DNA of 64,000 nt from Candidatus Binatia bacterium (GCA_036563615.1 DATCMB010000022.1:124001-188000); one strand, 5' to 3'. Positions 1 to 8,869 are shown, counted from the first letter of the stretch. Translations and numbers: made by a program. Notes: generated by a model not told the origin, from the sequence alone.

Positions 1-2
1 AG

Positions 3-1004
3 GTCGTGGCCGAGGCGACCTGCTTCGCGCGCGACCTGATCAACGGTCCGGCCGAGACCATCACGCCGGACCACCTCGGGCGCGTCGCGAAGCGCCTCGG
101 CCGCGAGCACGGCTTGAAGGTGCGCGTCCTCGAGCCCGCCGACATGCGCCGCCTCGGCATGGGCGCGATCCTCGCGGTCGGACGCGGCAGCCGGAACGAG
201 CCGCGCGTGATCGAGCTGATCCATCGTCCCAACGGGGGACGCGTGCGCGCCGGCGCCGGTCCGGTCGCGCTCGTCGGCAAGGGGATCACCTTCGACTCGG
301 GCGGCTTGTCGCTCAAGCCGCCGGGCAGCATGGAGATCCAGAAGCGCGACATGTCCGGCGGCGCCGCGGTGCTGGGCGCGATGCGCGCGATCGCGCAGCT
401 CCGTCCGGCGATCGAGGTGCGCGGCTACATCGCGGCGGCGGAGAACATGCCGGACGGTCGCGCGTACCGTCCCGGCGACGTGCTGCGCACGTTCACCGGC
501 AAGACGGTCGAGGTGCTCAACACCGACGCCGAAGGCCGGCTCGTGCTCGCCGACGCGCTCGGCTGGGCGGCGAGCGGCGGCTCGACGCGGCAGAGCAAGC
601 CGCGCTGGATCGTCGACCTCGCGACCTTGACGGGCGCGGTGACGACCGCGCTCGGACGCAGCGTCGCGGGCATCATGGGCAGCGACGAGGCGCTCGTGCG
701 CCGCCTCATCGAGGTCGGCAAGGAGACCGGCGAGCCGATGTGGGAGCTGCCGCTGGTCGAGGACTACATGTCGGCGCTCGAGAGCCCGATCGCCGACCTG
801 AAGAACACCGGCGACGGCACGGCCGGGACGATCTTCGGCGGCCTGTTCCTGCGCGAGTTCGTCGGCGGGCTGCCGTGGGCCCACCTCGACATCGCGGCGG
901 TCGCGTACACCGACAAGCCGCGCCCGTACGTGCCCCGCGGCGCGGTGGGGTGGGGCGTGCGCACGCTGGTCGCGCTGATCGAGAAGGAGGCGTCGCGAGC
1001 CTGA
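3..1004 (+). CDS. pepA: Leucyl aminopeptidase (peptidase M17), 5' truncated
   Basis: Cytosolic dimetal exopeptidase that removes N-terminal residues from peptides. The reading frame is open from the window edge, so the N-terminal domain and true start lie upstream. The 332 visible residues hold the M17 catalytic domain: the metal-binding lysine and aspartate in GKGITFDSGG, the aspartate of KRDMSGGAA, and the signature NTDAEGRLVLADAL that carries further metal ligands and the active-site arginine. The C-terminus is complete, ending just before a hairpin shared with the convergent pepP gene. Family assignment is firm; the exact peptide preference cannot be read from sequence. Confidence 0.95.
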   Translation, partial: VVAEATCFARDLINGPAETITPDHLGRVAKRLGREHGLKVRVLEPADMRRLGMGAILAVGRGSRNEPRVIELIHRPNGGRVRAGAGPVALVGKGITFDSGGLSLKPPGSMEIQKRDMSGGAAVLGAMRAIAQLRPAIEVRGYIAAAENMPDGRAYRPGDVLRTFTGKTVEVLNTDAEGRLVLADALGWAASGGSTRQSKPRWIVDLATLTGAVTTALGRSVAGIMGSDEALVRRLIEVGKETGEPMWELPLVEDYMSALESPIADLKNTGDGTAGTIFGGLFLREFVGGLPWAHLDIAAVAYTDKPRPYVPRGAVGWGVRTLVALIEKEASRA

Positions 1005-1012
1005 GCGCGCGG

Positions 1013-1051
1013 GCCTGGCTCGCGCAGCGACCGAGCGCGCGCGAGCCAGGC
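1013..1051. terminator. Bidirectional hairpin between convergent genes
   Basis: A perfect 13-bp inverted repeat (left arm 1013-1025, right arm 1039-1051, 13-nt loop) lies between the convergent aminopeptidase genes. There is no T-tract on either side, so it is a terminator by position and stem strength only. Confidence 0.5.
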
Positions 1052-1061
1052 GCCCCGTGCC

Positions 1062-2390
1062 TCAGGCCGCCTTCAGCGCCAGGATCTCGTCGGCGGACTT
1101 CGGGATCGCCGCCGACAGCACCTCGTGGCCGTCCGGCGTGACCAGCACGTCGTCCTCGATGCGGACGCCGATGCCGCGGTACTCCTCCGGCGCCTCGGTG
1201 AGCGAGCGCGCGAAGTAGAGCCCCGGCTCGATCGTCAAGACCATGCCGGGCTCGAGCTCGCGCGGCTTGCCATCGCGCCGGTACGAGCCGACGTCGTGCA
1301 CGTCCATGCCGAGCCAGTGGCTCGTGCGGTGCATGTAGAAGGGCTTGTAGAGCCCTTCCTTGACGATCTGCTCGTGCGTGCCCTGGAGCACGCCGAGCGA
1401 CAGCAGGCCGTCGACCAGGACGTCGACCGCGCGGGCGTGGACGTCCTCGAGCGTGACGCCGGGACGCACGGCCTCGATCGCCGCGAGCTGCGCCGCGAGC
1501 ACGAGGTCGAAGATGCGGCGCTGCGCCGGCGTGAAGTCGCGTCCGACCGGAAAGGTGCGCGTCACGTCGGCGCAGTAGCAACCGAGCTCGTCGCCCGCGT
1601 CGATCAGCAGCAGCTCGCCGTCGCGCAGCTCGGCGTCGTTCGACGTGTAGTGCAGCACGGTCGCGTTGTCGCCGCCGGCGATGATCGACGGATACGCCCA
1701 GCCGGCCGCGCCGTTCTTGCGGAACACGTACTCGACCAGCGCCTCGATCTCGTGCTCCCACATGCCGGGCCGCGCCTCGCGCATCGCCGCGGTGTGCGCT
1801 TCGCCCGCGATCGCGATCGCGCGCCGCATCCACGCGAGCTCGGCCTCGGTCTTGTAGAGGCGCATCTCGTGCACGAGCGGGCCCGCGTCGAGCAGCGACG
1901 TCGGCAGGTCGTTCGCCGTGCGCGGACGCTGCGCCCACGCGCTGCGCGCGATCTCGAGCATGCGCAGGTTGAACGGCTCGTCGAAGCCGAGGTGGTAGTA
2001 GAGGGCGCCGCCGCGCGCGATGATCGGGGTCACGCGCTGCGCGAACTCCTCCATCGGGAAGGCGGCGTCGGCGCCGAAGTCATCGATCGCGCCCTCGACG
2101 CCGGCGCGCTTGCCCGTCCAGGTCTCCTTCTCCGGATCGCGCGGCTGCACGAAGAGCACGAAGCGCTCGCGATCCGCGGTGCCGTCGAGCACCGCGACCG
2201 CGTCCGGCTCGGCGAAGCCCGTCAAGTAGTAGAAGTCGGAATCCGGCCGGTAGCGATACTCGACGTCGTTCGCGTGCACCCGCGCGGCGGGCGCACGAAA
2301 CACGGCGACGCCGTTGCCGATCTTGTCGAGCACCGCGGCGCGTCGTGCGGCGTAGTCGAAGCGGGGAAGGCCGTGAAACGGATCGGGCAT
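1062..2390 (-). CDS. pepP: Xaa-Pro aminopeptidase (M24B)
   Basis: Removes N-terminal residues that precede proline, in the cytosol. It is 442 residues long, matching the E. coli PepP length. It has an N-terminal AMP_N-type domain (about 5-130) and a C-terminal pita-bread fold. All five metal ligands can be recognised: the aspartates in LLIDAGDELG and CADVTRTF, the histidine in HWLGMDVHDVG, and the glutamates in LTIEPGLYF and GVRIEDD. The ATG start gives the usual N-terminus MPDPF. A small secreted protein gene lies 7 bp downstream of its start in the opposite direction of transcription flow, that is, upstream on the same strand, so both may be cotranscribed. Confidence 0.95.
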   Translation of the reverse strand: MPDPFHGLPRFDYAARRAAVLDKIGNGVAVFRAPAARVHANDVEYRYRPDSDFYYLTGFAEPDAVAVLDGTADRERFVLFVQPRDPEKETWTGKRAGVEGAIDDFGADAAFPMEEFAQRVTPIIARGGALYYHLGFDEPFNLRMLEIARSAWAQRPRTANDLPTSLLDAGPLVHEMRLYKTEAELAWMRRAIAIAGEAHTAAMREARPGMWEHEIEALVEYVFRKNGAAGWAYPSIIAGGDNATVLHYTSNDAELRDGELLLIDAGDELGCYCADVTRTFPVGRDFTPAQRRIFDLVLAAQLAAIEAVRPGVTLEDVHARAVDVLVDGLLSLGVLQGTHEQIVKEGLYKPFYMHRTSHWLGMDVHDVGSYRRDGKPRELEPGMVLTIEPGLYFARSLTEAPEEYRGIGVRIEDDVLVTPDGHEVLSAAIPKSADEILALKAA

Positions 2391-2397
2391 GGGAATC

Positions 2398-2760
2398 CTA
2401 GCGAAAGATGTCGAGGCCGCGCCCGGCCGACGGCGGCCCGGCGATCGCGATCAGACGCGCGCGCGCGAGGGTGCCGTCCTCGGCAGGCTCCTCGAGCGTG
2501 ACGACGATCCGGTCGCCGCGGCGCAGCTCCTTGATCGAGCCGTCCGCCGAGCCGCGGCGGACGATGGTGTCGCCGCCGTAGACGAAGGCGATCTTCTTCC
2601 CGGCGTCGAGGAGGGTGATCACCTGCGCGTCCTCGTCGACCACCCAGACGTTGCCGGCGAGGCGCGTCGACGCGTGGGCGGCCCGCGGCGCCGCCATCTG
2701 GACGGCCAGCACGAGCGCGACGAGCGCGAGAGCGAGGGGCCGACCAGCGCGCCGGAGCAT
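2398..2760 (-). CDS. Small secreted protein of unknown function
   Basis: About 120 residues from the ATG at 2760; upstream in-frame codons exist, but this start gives a clean signal peptide (MLRRAGRP, a hydrophobic stretch, then an AHA-type cleavage site). The mature part is beta-rich, with alternating hydrophobic and charged residues (AQVITLLDAG, DRIVVTLEEP), resembling small DUF5666/OB-like exported domains. That resemblance is only suggestive. The gene ends 7 bp from the pepP start on the same strand, so the two may share a transcript. No catalytic motif or cysteine is seen. Confidence 0.6.
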   Translation of the reverse strand: MLRRAGRPLALALVALVLAVQMAAPRAAHASTRLAGNVWVVDEDAQVITLLDAGKKIAFVYGGDTIVRRGSADGSIKELRRGDRIVVTLEEPAEDGTLARARLIAIAGPPSAGRGLDIFR

Positions 2761-2882
2761 CGCGCCTACGCTAGCGACGCCTCGTCGGACAGACAAGCCG
2801 ACGCCGCCCGCGCCGCGGGCCATTCGCCGCCCGACGCGGCGCGCTGTACTATCGCGCGGACTCAGCTAAAGGGCTGCCGAAC

Positions 2883-3542
2883 ATGATGGACATCGTCACG
2901 TTCTTCGATCTGATCCAGCAGGGCTACTACGCCACCTATCCGCTCCTGCTGTGCTCGATCGTCGCTCTCGCCGTCGCCGGCGAGCGGATGTGGGCGCTGC
3001 GCGGCCTCGACGCCCGCATGCTGAACGTCGCGAAGCAGATCGGCTTCTTCCTGCGTCGCGGCGATCTCGAAGGCGCGCGCGACATGGTCGAGCGTGACGC
3101 CGGCGACCTGCCGCTCGGCCGCATCTACCTCGAGCTGCTGCCGCGCGCCGCCGACACGCCGATCGAGGATCTGATCGCCCTCGCCGACGGGCACCGCGTC
3201 GAGCAGACCCAGGCGCTCAAGCGCAACGTCTGGCTGCTCGGCACGATCGGCAGCGCGGCGCCGTTCATCGGACTCTTCGGCACCGTGGTCGGCATCATGC
3301 GCGCCTTCCACAGCATGGCGCAGACGGGCACCGGCGGCTTCGCCGTGGTCGCGGCCGGCATCTCCGAGGCGCTGGTCGCGACGGCGCTCGGTCTCGGCGT
3401 CGCGATCATCGCGGTCGCGCTCTACAACTACTTCCAAGTGCGCTTGAACGACATGGGCACGACGATGCGCGTCGGCATCACGCGCTTCGTCGACGGCGTC
3501 TGCGCCTGGCGAGGGGAACGTGGCAGTCGGCAGGTTGCCTGA
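2883..3542 (+). CDS. MotA/TolQ/ExbB proton channel family protein
   Basis: Inner-membrane proton-channel subunit of the TolQ/ExbB family, 219 residues. Membrane segments are visible near residues 18-35, 115-135 and 155-185, with the family-typical GLFGTVVGIMRAF segment and the AVVAAGISEALVATALGL helix that lines the channel. Either of two adjacent ATG codons (2883 or 2886) could start it. The next gene encodes a TolR/ExbD partner and overlaps it by 23 bp. No tolA, tolB or pal is nearby, so whether the pair energises the Tol-Pal system, a TonB system or another machine is open. Confidence 0.9.
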   Translation: MMDIVTFFDLIQQGYYATYPLLLCSIVALAVAGERMWALRGLDARMLNVAKQIGFFLRRGDLEGARDMVERDAGDLPLGRIYLELLPRAADTPIEDLIALADGHRVEQTQALKRNVWLLGTIGSAAPFIGLFGTVVGIMRAFHSMAQTGTGGFAVVAAGISEALVATALGLGVAIIAVALYNYFQVRLNDMGTTMRVGITRFVDGVCAWRGERGSRQVA

Positions 3543-3942
3543 GCACGACAACGGCGACGGCGACGCGATCGTCGCCGAGATCAACATCACGCCGCTCACC
3601 GACATCTTCCTCGTCCTGCTGATCATCTTCATGATCACCAGCTCGGCGATGATCGAGTCGGGGCCGCGCGTGGATCTGCCCGAGGCGGGCGTGACCTCGA
3701 CCGAGACGAAGGGCGTGGTGGTCACCGTCGACGCCGAGGAGAACATCTACGTGAACGGCGAGCAGACGAGCCGCGAGCAGCTCGCCGCTGGCCTCAAGGC
3801 CGCGGTCGACAGCAGCGACGTCAAGCGCGTCGTGCTGCAGGGCGACAAGGGCGTCCAGCTCGGCGACGTCGTCTACATCCTCGACGAGGCGCGCAACGCC
3901 GGCGCGCTGGAGGTCGCCATCGCCGCCACGCGGCGGAAGTGA
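3520..3942 (+). CDS. Biopolymer transporter ExbD/TolR family protein
   Basis: Partner of the upstream TolQ/ExbB-like channel, 140 residues. It has a short cytoplasmic N-terminus, the family motif INITPLTDIFLVLLIIFM (about 26-43) whose aspartate is the expected proton-translocating residue, then a periplasmic domain ending in DVVYILDEARNAGALEVAIA. It begins at a GTG inside the end of the upstream gene, which argues for translational coupling. Known family members couple the proton gradient to outer-membrane processes; the specific client is not shown here. Confidence 0.92.
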   Translation: MAVGRLPEHDNGDGDAIVAEINITPLTDIFLVLLIIFMITSSAMIESGPRVDLPEAGVTSTETKGVVVTVDAEENIYVNGEQTSREQLAAGLKAAVDSSDVKRVVLQGDKGVQLGDVVYILDEARNAGALEVAIAATRRK

Positions 3943-3955
3943 CGGAAGCGGAGCC

Positions 3956-4333
3956 ATGCCGCGCGAAGATCTGCTGCTCGCCCCGGAATCTCTCGAGACG
4001 CTGATCGCGGGGCTCGGCGACCTGCGCGTCGTGCTCGGTCCCGGGGCCGGTCCGGGCCTCGAGCAGGTGAAGGCGCGGCTCCAGCACGCGCTCGCGGCGC
4101 AGCGGGCCGGCGAGCGCGAGCGAGCGATCCGGGAGATCACCGCGGCCATGCATCTGCTCAGCGAGCTCGCGGCGACGCTCGACCCGCAGGAGGCCGCGAT
4201 GATGCGCGCTCTCGCCGCGCAGTTCGAGAGCGCGCTCGTGCGCGGCGACGCGGCGCACGCCGCGCAGTCGGTCGACGCCATGCGCCGGCGCTCGGGCGCG
4301 GTCAAGAAGCGCGGCGACGAGTTCAAGCTTTGA
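3956..4333 (+). CDS. Helical protein of unknown function
   Basis: 125 residues, not recognised. It starts 13 bp after tolR-like stop, so it is probably cotranscribed. The sequence is almost entirely alpha-helical and alanine-rich, with charged heptad-like stretches (about 40-110) and a basic end (KKRGDEFKL). No signal peptide, membrane segment or cysteine is present, so it should be cytosolic. Codon use matches its neighbours. Confidence 0.7.
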   Translation: MPREDLLLAPESLETLIAGLGDLRVVLGPGAGPGLEQVKARLQHALAAQRAGERERAIREITAAMHLLSELAATLDPQEAAMMRALAAQFESALVRGDAAHAAQSVDAMRRRSGAVKKRGDEFKL

Positions 4334-4424
4334 CTCGGGGTCGCGAGCGGCTATTTTGCCGCCGCGACGGCCGGCGAGGAGCCCTGCGCGGTAGGCGGGC
4401 CCAGGACCGCAGGGAAGACGCGAC

Positions 4425-4622
4425 ATGGCGAAGGCGAGCGAGCGCAAGGGAGTTCGGACCGAGGAGTACGAGTGCTGCGCGGCGGAGCGGAAGCGCCAGA
4501 TGGACCGCATCCGCAAGAACTACGTGACGTTCCCCGTGATCCGCTCGGTGCCCTGTCCGACCTGCAAGATGATCCTCAAGATCCGCGTCTACGAGCGTCC
4601 GAGCGACGAGGCGACGGCCTGA
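4425..4622 (+). CDS. Small cysteine-containing protein of unknown function
   Basis: 65 residues starting at the ATG of 4425. It carries a CC pair (YECCAAE) and a CPTCK motif (about residues 46-50), a spacing compatible with a small zinc-binding knuckle, though only four cysteines are present. It is rich in basic residues (RKRQMDRIRKN). It sits between two unknown genes on the same strand. Not recognised; could bind metal or nucleic acid. Confidence 0.6.
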   Translation: MAKASERKGVRTEEYECCAAERKRQMDRIRKNYVTFPVIRSVPCPTCKMILKIRVYERPSDEATA

Positions 4623-4644
4623 CACGCCGCGCGACCGCGCGTCC

Positions 4645-5307
4645 ATGGCAGCGAGCGACGACGTCGCGCCACCCGAGCTCGGTGAGGAGCCTGGCTCCGA
4701 GGACGCTCTGCTGCTCGCCCTGCTGCTGCGCGGCGCGCTGAGCATCGAGGAGCTCGCCGTCGCGAGCGGCGTGTCAAGCAACGACGCGGAACGCGACGTC
4801 GAGCGCCTGCGGGCCGAGGGGTTGCTGGGCGTCGAGCCGCGTCCGCTGGGCGAGGCGCTGGCGCTCACCGCGTCGGGCCGCGAGCGCGCGTCGGCGGTCC
4901 TCGCACGCGAGGCGGATACGCTGCGGCCGTGGCTCGAGCCGCGCTACGGCGCGTTCATGGCCCTCGACCGACGCGTCAAGCAAGCGCTCCACCGCTGGCA
5001 GGTCCGCACCGACCTCGGAGCCGATCGGCCGAACGACCACCGCGACCGCCGCTACGACGCGCTGGTGCTCGCCGAGCTGCGTGCCGTGCACGCCGAGGCG
5101 GACGCCTGGCTCGCGCCGCTCGCGGCCGCGCGCCGACGCTACGCGAGCCTGCGCGCGCGGCTCGCCGGCGCGCTCGAGCGCGCCGCAAGGGGCGACGTCC
5201 GCGCGGTGGCCGGCGTCGTCGGGGACAGCTTCCACCTCGCCTGGTGGCAGCTGCACGCCGACCTGCTGCGCATCCTCGATCGCGAGCGCGGTCCCGAAGA
5301 CGCCTGA
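4645..5307 (+). CDS. Winged-helix-like protein of unknown function
   Basis: 220 residues. Residues about 20-85 read as a winged helix: a helix pair (ALSIEELAVASGVSSNDAERDV) and the recognition segment LRAEGLLG, followed by a wing region ending LTASGRE, as in MarR/DtxR-type DNA-binding domains. The remaining 135 residues are helical and Arg/Ala-rich with several tryptophans (FHLAWWQLH). It starts 22 bp after the small Cys protein. Function unknown; a transcriptional regulator is one possibility, but the C-terminal part matches nothing I recognise. Confidence 0.65.
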   Translation: MAASDDVAPPELGEEPGSEDALLLALLLRGALSIEELAVASGVSSNDAERDVERLRAEGLLGVEPRPLGEALALTASGRERASAVLAREADTLRPWLEPRYGAFMALDRRVKQALHRWQVRTDLGADRPNDHRDRRYDALVLAELRAVHAEADAWLAPLAAARRRYASLRARLAGALERAARGDVRAVAGVVGDSFHLAWWQLHADLLRILDRERGPEDA

Positions 5308-5419
5308 GACGCTCGGTCGAGGCGAAGGGCGGCGGACCGCGGCCTGCGGAGCGGCGCCGCGTGTCCCGCACGCGTCCCACGGGTTGCGCACCGCACCGCC
5401 GCATGGCACGAGCGCGCGC

Positions 5420-5662
5420 ATGGACGAGACGCTGCGCCGTGCCCTCGAAGCCGACATCCGCATGACGCAGGAGCGGTTCTGCGCCGCAATGGAGGCGCGG
5501 CTGCCGTCGATCGAGAGCGACTCGCTCGAGCGCTACTTCGCCGTGCTCTCGAAGCTGGTGGCGAAGCTCGAGGACCCCGAGAAGAGCCTCGGGCAGATCA
5601 TGAACGAGATGATGGCGGAGAGCGCCGCCATCCTGATGCAGGAGATGCAGAGCCGCCGCTGA
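5420..5662 (+). CDS. Small acidic helical protein of unknown function
   Basis: 80 residues from the ATG at 5420 (MDETLRRALE); the frame is open further upstream, but that part is low-complexity Arg/Pro-rich and out of character. The protein is helical, methionine-rich near its end (MNEMMAESAAILMQEM) and has no signal peptide or cysteines other than one. Not recognised. It stands alone between the winged-helix gene and the RNase Z-like gene. Confidence 0.55.
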   Translation: MDETLRRALEADIRMTQERFCAAMEARLPSIESDSLERYFAVLSKLVAKLEDPEKSLGQIMNEMMAESAAILMQEMQSRR

Positions 5663-5792
5663 GCGGCGACGGGCGCGCGCCGGCACGAGCGCGTCCACGC
5701 TCCGACGATCGTACGAACGCCTGCGTCGCGTTTCCGTGTCCGTGCAATGACCACCTTGGGCCGATCCGCTCGCTCCTGCTAGAGTCCCCGCG

Positions 5793-6845
5793 ATGGCTTC
5801 GACGTTCGCCCCACGGCTGGTGAACGGCCCCTTCGGCGACCCGGGGCTGTTCGTCGAGCTGCGCTGGCAGGGCACCGCAGTGCTGTTCGACCTGGGGCGC
5901 AACGACGGGCTGCCCGCGGCCGACCTGCTGAAGGTGACCCACGTGTTCGTGTCGCACACGCACATGGATCACTTCATCGGCTTCGACCGCGTGCTGCGTC
6001 TCTTCCTGAACCGCGACAAGCGGCTCTACCTCTACGGACCCGAGGGCATCCTCGACTGCGTGCAGGGCAAGCTCTCGGGCTACGTCTGGAACCTCACCGA
6101 GAGCTATCCGTTCGTCTTCGACGTCACCGAGGTCGCGGCGTCGGGCTCGCGCCGCTCGGTGTTCCGCGCGAGCACGGGCTTCCGGCGCGAGGACGCGGAG
6201 CTGCTGCCGGCGCAGGCGTCGAGCGGGCCGAGCACGACGCCGCTGCTCGTCGACGAGGGACACTTCCGCGTCCGCGCGGCGATCACCGACCACCGCATCC
6301 CGTGCCTCGCGTTCGCGATCGACGAGCCGACCCACCTCAACGTCGACGGCGATCGGCTCGCGCGCGGCGGCTATGCGCCCGGACGCTGGCTCGCCGAGCT
6401 CAAGGACGCGATCCGCGCCGGCGCGCCCGACGACACGCGGATCACGGCGCAGCGTGCGGATCGCACGCAGGCCGAGCGCACGCTCGGCGAGCTGCGCGAT
6501 CTCGTGCGCATCACGCCGGGGCAGAAGATCGGCTACATCGTCGACACGCGCTTCCTGCCGGAGAACCTCGCCGTGCTGCTGCCGGTGATGCACAACGCCG
6601 ACGTGCTGTTCTGCGAGTCGCCGTTCCTCGACGAGGACCGCGATCAGGCGGCGATGCGCTACCACTTGACGGCGGCGGAGGCCGGCACCATCGCGCGGCT
6701 CGCGCGCGCGCGGCGCCTCAAGGTCTTCCACTACTCGCCGCGCTACCAGGGTCGCGGCGATCTGCTGCGGCAGGAGGCCGAGGCGGCGTTTCGCGGTCGC
6801 ATCGACCCCGGCGTGCTCGCGGAGCTCGGCGCCGCGGTCGCCTGA
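5793..6845 (+). CDS. Ribonuclease Z-like metallo-beta-lactamase-fold hydrolase
   Basis: 350 residues. The metal-binding motif SHTHMDH (H55, H57, D59, H60) is intact, and further ligand-type residues follow (ITDHRIPCLAF, LFCESPF, KVFHYSPRYQG). The order of motifs, with the late HYSPRY segment, resembles ribonuclease Z and related long MBL proteins more than glyoxalase II. Ribonuclease Z trims tRNA 3' ends; none of this shows tRNA as the substrate here. The ATG at 5793 follows a 130-bp spacer. The PPOX gene begins 11 bp after its stop, suggesting one transcript. Confidence 0.8.
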   Translation: MASTFAPRLVNGPFGDPGLFVELRWQGTAVLFDLGRNDGLPAADLLKVTHVFVSHTHMDHFIGFDRVLRLFLNRDKRLYLYGPEGILDCVQGKLSGYVWNLTESYPFVFDVTEVAASGSRRSVFRASTGFRREDAELLPAQASSGPSTTPLLVDEGHFRVRAAITDHRIPCLAFAIDEPTHLNVDGDRLARGGYAPGRWLAELKDAIRAGAPDDTRITAQRADRTQAERTLGELRDLVRITPGQKIGYIVDTRFLPENLAVLLPVMHNADVLFCESPFLDEDRDQAAMRYHLTAAEAGTIARLARARRLKVFHYSPRYQGRGDLLRQEAEAAFRGRIDPGVLAELGAAVA

Positions 6846-6856
6846 CGGAGGCACGG

Positions 6857-7309
6857 ATGCCGGCCGCGCGGGTCGCCGCGCCGAGCGACGAGGTCCGCGC
6901 GTTCCTCCTCGCGGCGCGCCGCGCGCACCTCGCGACGGCAAGCGTCGACGGCGCGCCGCACGTCGTGCCGGTGTGCTTCGCGCTGCTCGACGAGCGGACG
7001 CTGGTGTTCGCGGTCGACGACAAGCCCAAGCGTCCCGGCGTCAAGCTCAAGCGCCTGCGCAACCTCGAGGAGAACCCGCGCTTCGCGCTGGTCGTCGACC
7101 GCTGGGACGAGGACTGGAGCAAGCTCGGCTACGTCCTCGTCACGGGGCGAGCCGAGCGGCTGCGCGACGACGCGCGCCGCGCCGCCGCGATCGCGGCGCT
7201 GCGTGAGCGCTACCCGCAGTACGTCGCGATGGATCTCGACCCGTCACGCCACGAGGTGGTCGCGCTCGCGATCGAGCGCGTGCACGCGTGGGGACGGCTC
7301 GCCGACTGA
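6857..7309 (+). CDS. PPOX-class F420/FMN-dependent family protein
   Basis: 150 residues with a split-barrel fold signature of the pyridoxamine-phosphate-oxidase superfamily. The order AHLATASVDGAPHVVPVCF, then a central strand pair (TLVFAVDDKPKRP) and a LKRLRNLEENPRFALVVD segment, is typical of the subgroup annotated as probable F420-dependent enzymes (Rv0121-like). The ATG at 6857 follows a GGAGG site at 6847-6851 region. Cofactor (F420, FMN or none) and substrate are inferred from subgroup only. Confidence 0.8.
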   Translation: MPAARVAAPSDEVRAFLLAARRAHLATASVDGAPHVVPVCFALLDERTLVFAVDDKPKRPGVKLKRLRNLEENPRFALVVDRWDEDWSKLGYVLVTGRAERLRDDARRAAAIAALRERYPQYVAMDLDPSRHEVVALAIERVHAWGRLAD

Positions 7310-7333
7310 CGGCGCGCGCCGCCGCCGCGCGGC

Positions 7334-8743
7334 TCAGCGCTTCTTGCGCGCCTCGTCCTGCGCCGCGCGCCAGCGGGCGAGGCGCTGCGCGATCTCGCGC
7401 TCCTCGCCCTGGTCCCCGGGCTGGTACCAGCGTCGTCCGCGCAGCTCGTCGGGCAAGTACTCCTCGACGACGAAGTGACCGGGCGACGCGTGCGGGTACT
7501 GGTAGCCCTCGCCGTAGCCGAGCGAGCGCATGAGCCCGGTCGGCGCGTTGCGCAGATGCAGCGGCACGGGCAGCGTGCCGGTCGCGCGCACCTCGGCGGT
7601 GACCCGGTTCAGCGCCTCGTAGCTGGCGTTCGATTTGGGGGCGGTCGCGAGGTAGGTCACGCCCTGCGCGAGCGGGATGCGACCTTCCGGCAGGCCGACG
7701 AAGTGCACCGCGTCCTTGACGGCGAGTGCGACCTGCAGCGCGCGCGGGTCGGCGTTGCCGATGTCCTCGGCGGCGAAGATCACCATGCGCCGCGCGATGA
7801 AGAGCGGATCCTCTCCCGCCTCGAGCATGCGGACGAGCCAGTAGAGCGCCGCGTCGGGGTCGCTCCCGCGCATGCTTTTGATGAAGGCGGAGATGACGTT
7901 GTAGTGCTCCTCGCCTTGGCGGTCGTAGCGCAGCGAGCGGCGCTGCGCGGCCTCCGCGACCTGGTCCGCCGTGATGCGGCGAGCCTCCGTGCGCGCGGCG
8001 ATCTCGGCGGCGACCTCGAGCGTCCCGAGCGCGATCCGCGCGTCGCCCTGCGCGTGCTCGACGAGCAGGTCGCGCGCGTCCGGCGCGAGCGTCACGCCGA
8101 GCCGACCGAGACCGCGCTCCGGATCGGCGAGCGCGCGGTCGATGAGCTGCCCCAGCGACTCCGCGTCGAGCGGCTCGAGCGTGAGCACGCGCGAGCGCGA
8201 CAGCAGCGGCGAGATCACCTCGAACGACGGGTTCTCGGTCGTCGCGCCGATCAGGACGATCGTGCCGCGCTCGACATGCGGCAGCAGTGCATCCTGCTGC
8301 GCCTTGTTGAAGCGGTGGATCTCGTCGATGAACACCACCGTGGACCGACCGCTTGCCCGCTGCTCGAGCTCGGCGCGCTCGACGATCGCGCGCAGCTCCT
8401 TGACGCCCGACAGCACCGCCGACATCTGCGCGAAGGGGAGATCCAGAGACTCCGCGAGCAGACGGGCGAGCGTCGTCTTGCCGCTGCCCGGCGGTCCCCA
8501 GAGCACGAGCGAGTGCAGCTTGCGGCCCTCGACCATCGACTGCACGAGGCGTCCGGGCCCGATCAGGTGGCGCTGCCCGACGTACTCCTCGAGCGTGCGC
8601 GGTCGCATGCGCTCGGCGAGCGGCGCGCTCGCGGCGACGGTCTCGCGCCGCGACGTCGCCGCACCGCGGGCATCGGTCGCCTTCGCTGCTTTGGCGCGCG
8701 CCGGCGGCTCGCCGAGGCGCGAGAACAGGTCCGGTTCGCTCAT
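7334..8743 (-). CDS. rarA: Replication-associated recombination protein A (RarA/MgsA AAA+ ATPase)
   Basis: Cytosolic AAA+ ATPase that acts at stalled replication forks. The 469 residues show Walker A GPPGSGKTT (about 84-92), Walker B VVFIDEIHRFN with the family-typical asparagine, the sensor-1 region IGATTENPSFE, and a C-terminal helical domain with the conserved SNASYEALNR and YQYPHASPGHFV segments typical of RarA/WRNIP1. The N-terminus includes a RPRTLEEYVGQ motif. It is convergent with the PPOX gene and divergent from nadK. Confidence 0.95.
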   Translation of the reverse strand: MSEPDLFSRLGEPPARAKAAKATDARGAATSRRETVAASAPLAERMRPRTLEEYVGQRHLIGPGRLVQSMVEGRKLHSLVLWGPPGSGKTTLARLLAESLDLPFAQMSAVLSGVKELRAIVERAELEQRASGRSTVVFIDEIHRFNKAQQDALLPHVERGTIVLIGATTENPSFEVISPLLSRSRVLTLEPLDAESLGQLIDRALADPERGLGRLGVTLAPDARDLLVEHAQGDARIALGTLEVAAEIAARTEARRITADQVAEAAQRRSLRYDRQGEEHYNVISAFIKSMRGSDPDAALYWLVRMLEAGEDPLFIARRMVIFAAEDIGNADPRALQVALAVKDAVHFVGLPEGRIPLAQGVTYLATAPKSNASYEALNRVTAEVRATGTLPVPLHLRNAPTGLMRSLGYGEGYQYPHASPGHFVVEEYLPDELRGRRWYQPGDQGEEREIAQRLARWRAAQDEARKKR

Positions 8744-8869
8744 GGACGTCGGCTTCGAGTGTGGCTTCCCCCGGGCGCGAAAGCGAGCGCGACGGCGTGC
8801 GAGCCGTGCGAATTCGACACGCCGGCTACGCCCGTGCTAACGCCGGCGAGGTTGAGTGTGGATGCGTCC

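Noticed and set aside
1125..2501. Plus-strand ORF of 458 codons
   Set aside because: Antisense to pepP and rich in Arg/Val/Asp with no recognised domain. Its length reflects codon bias in the other strand.
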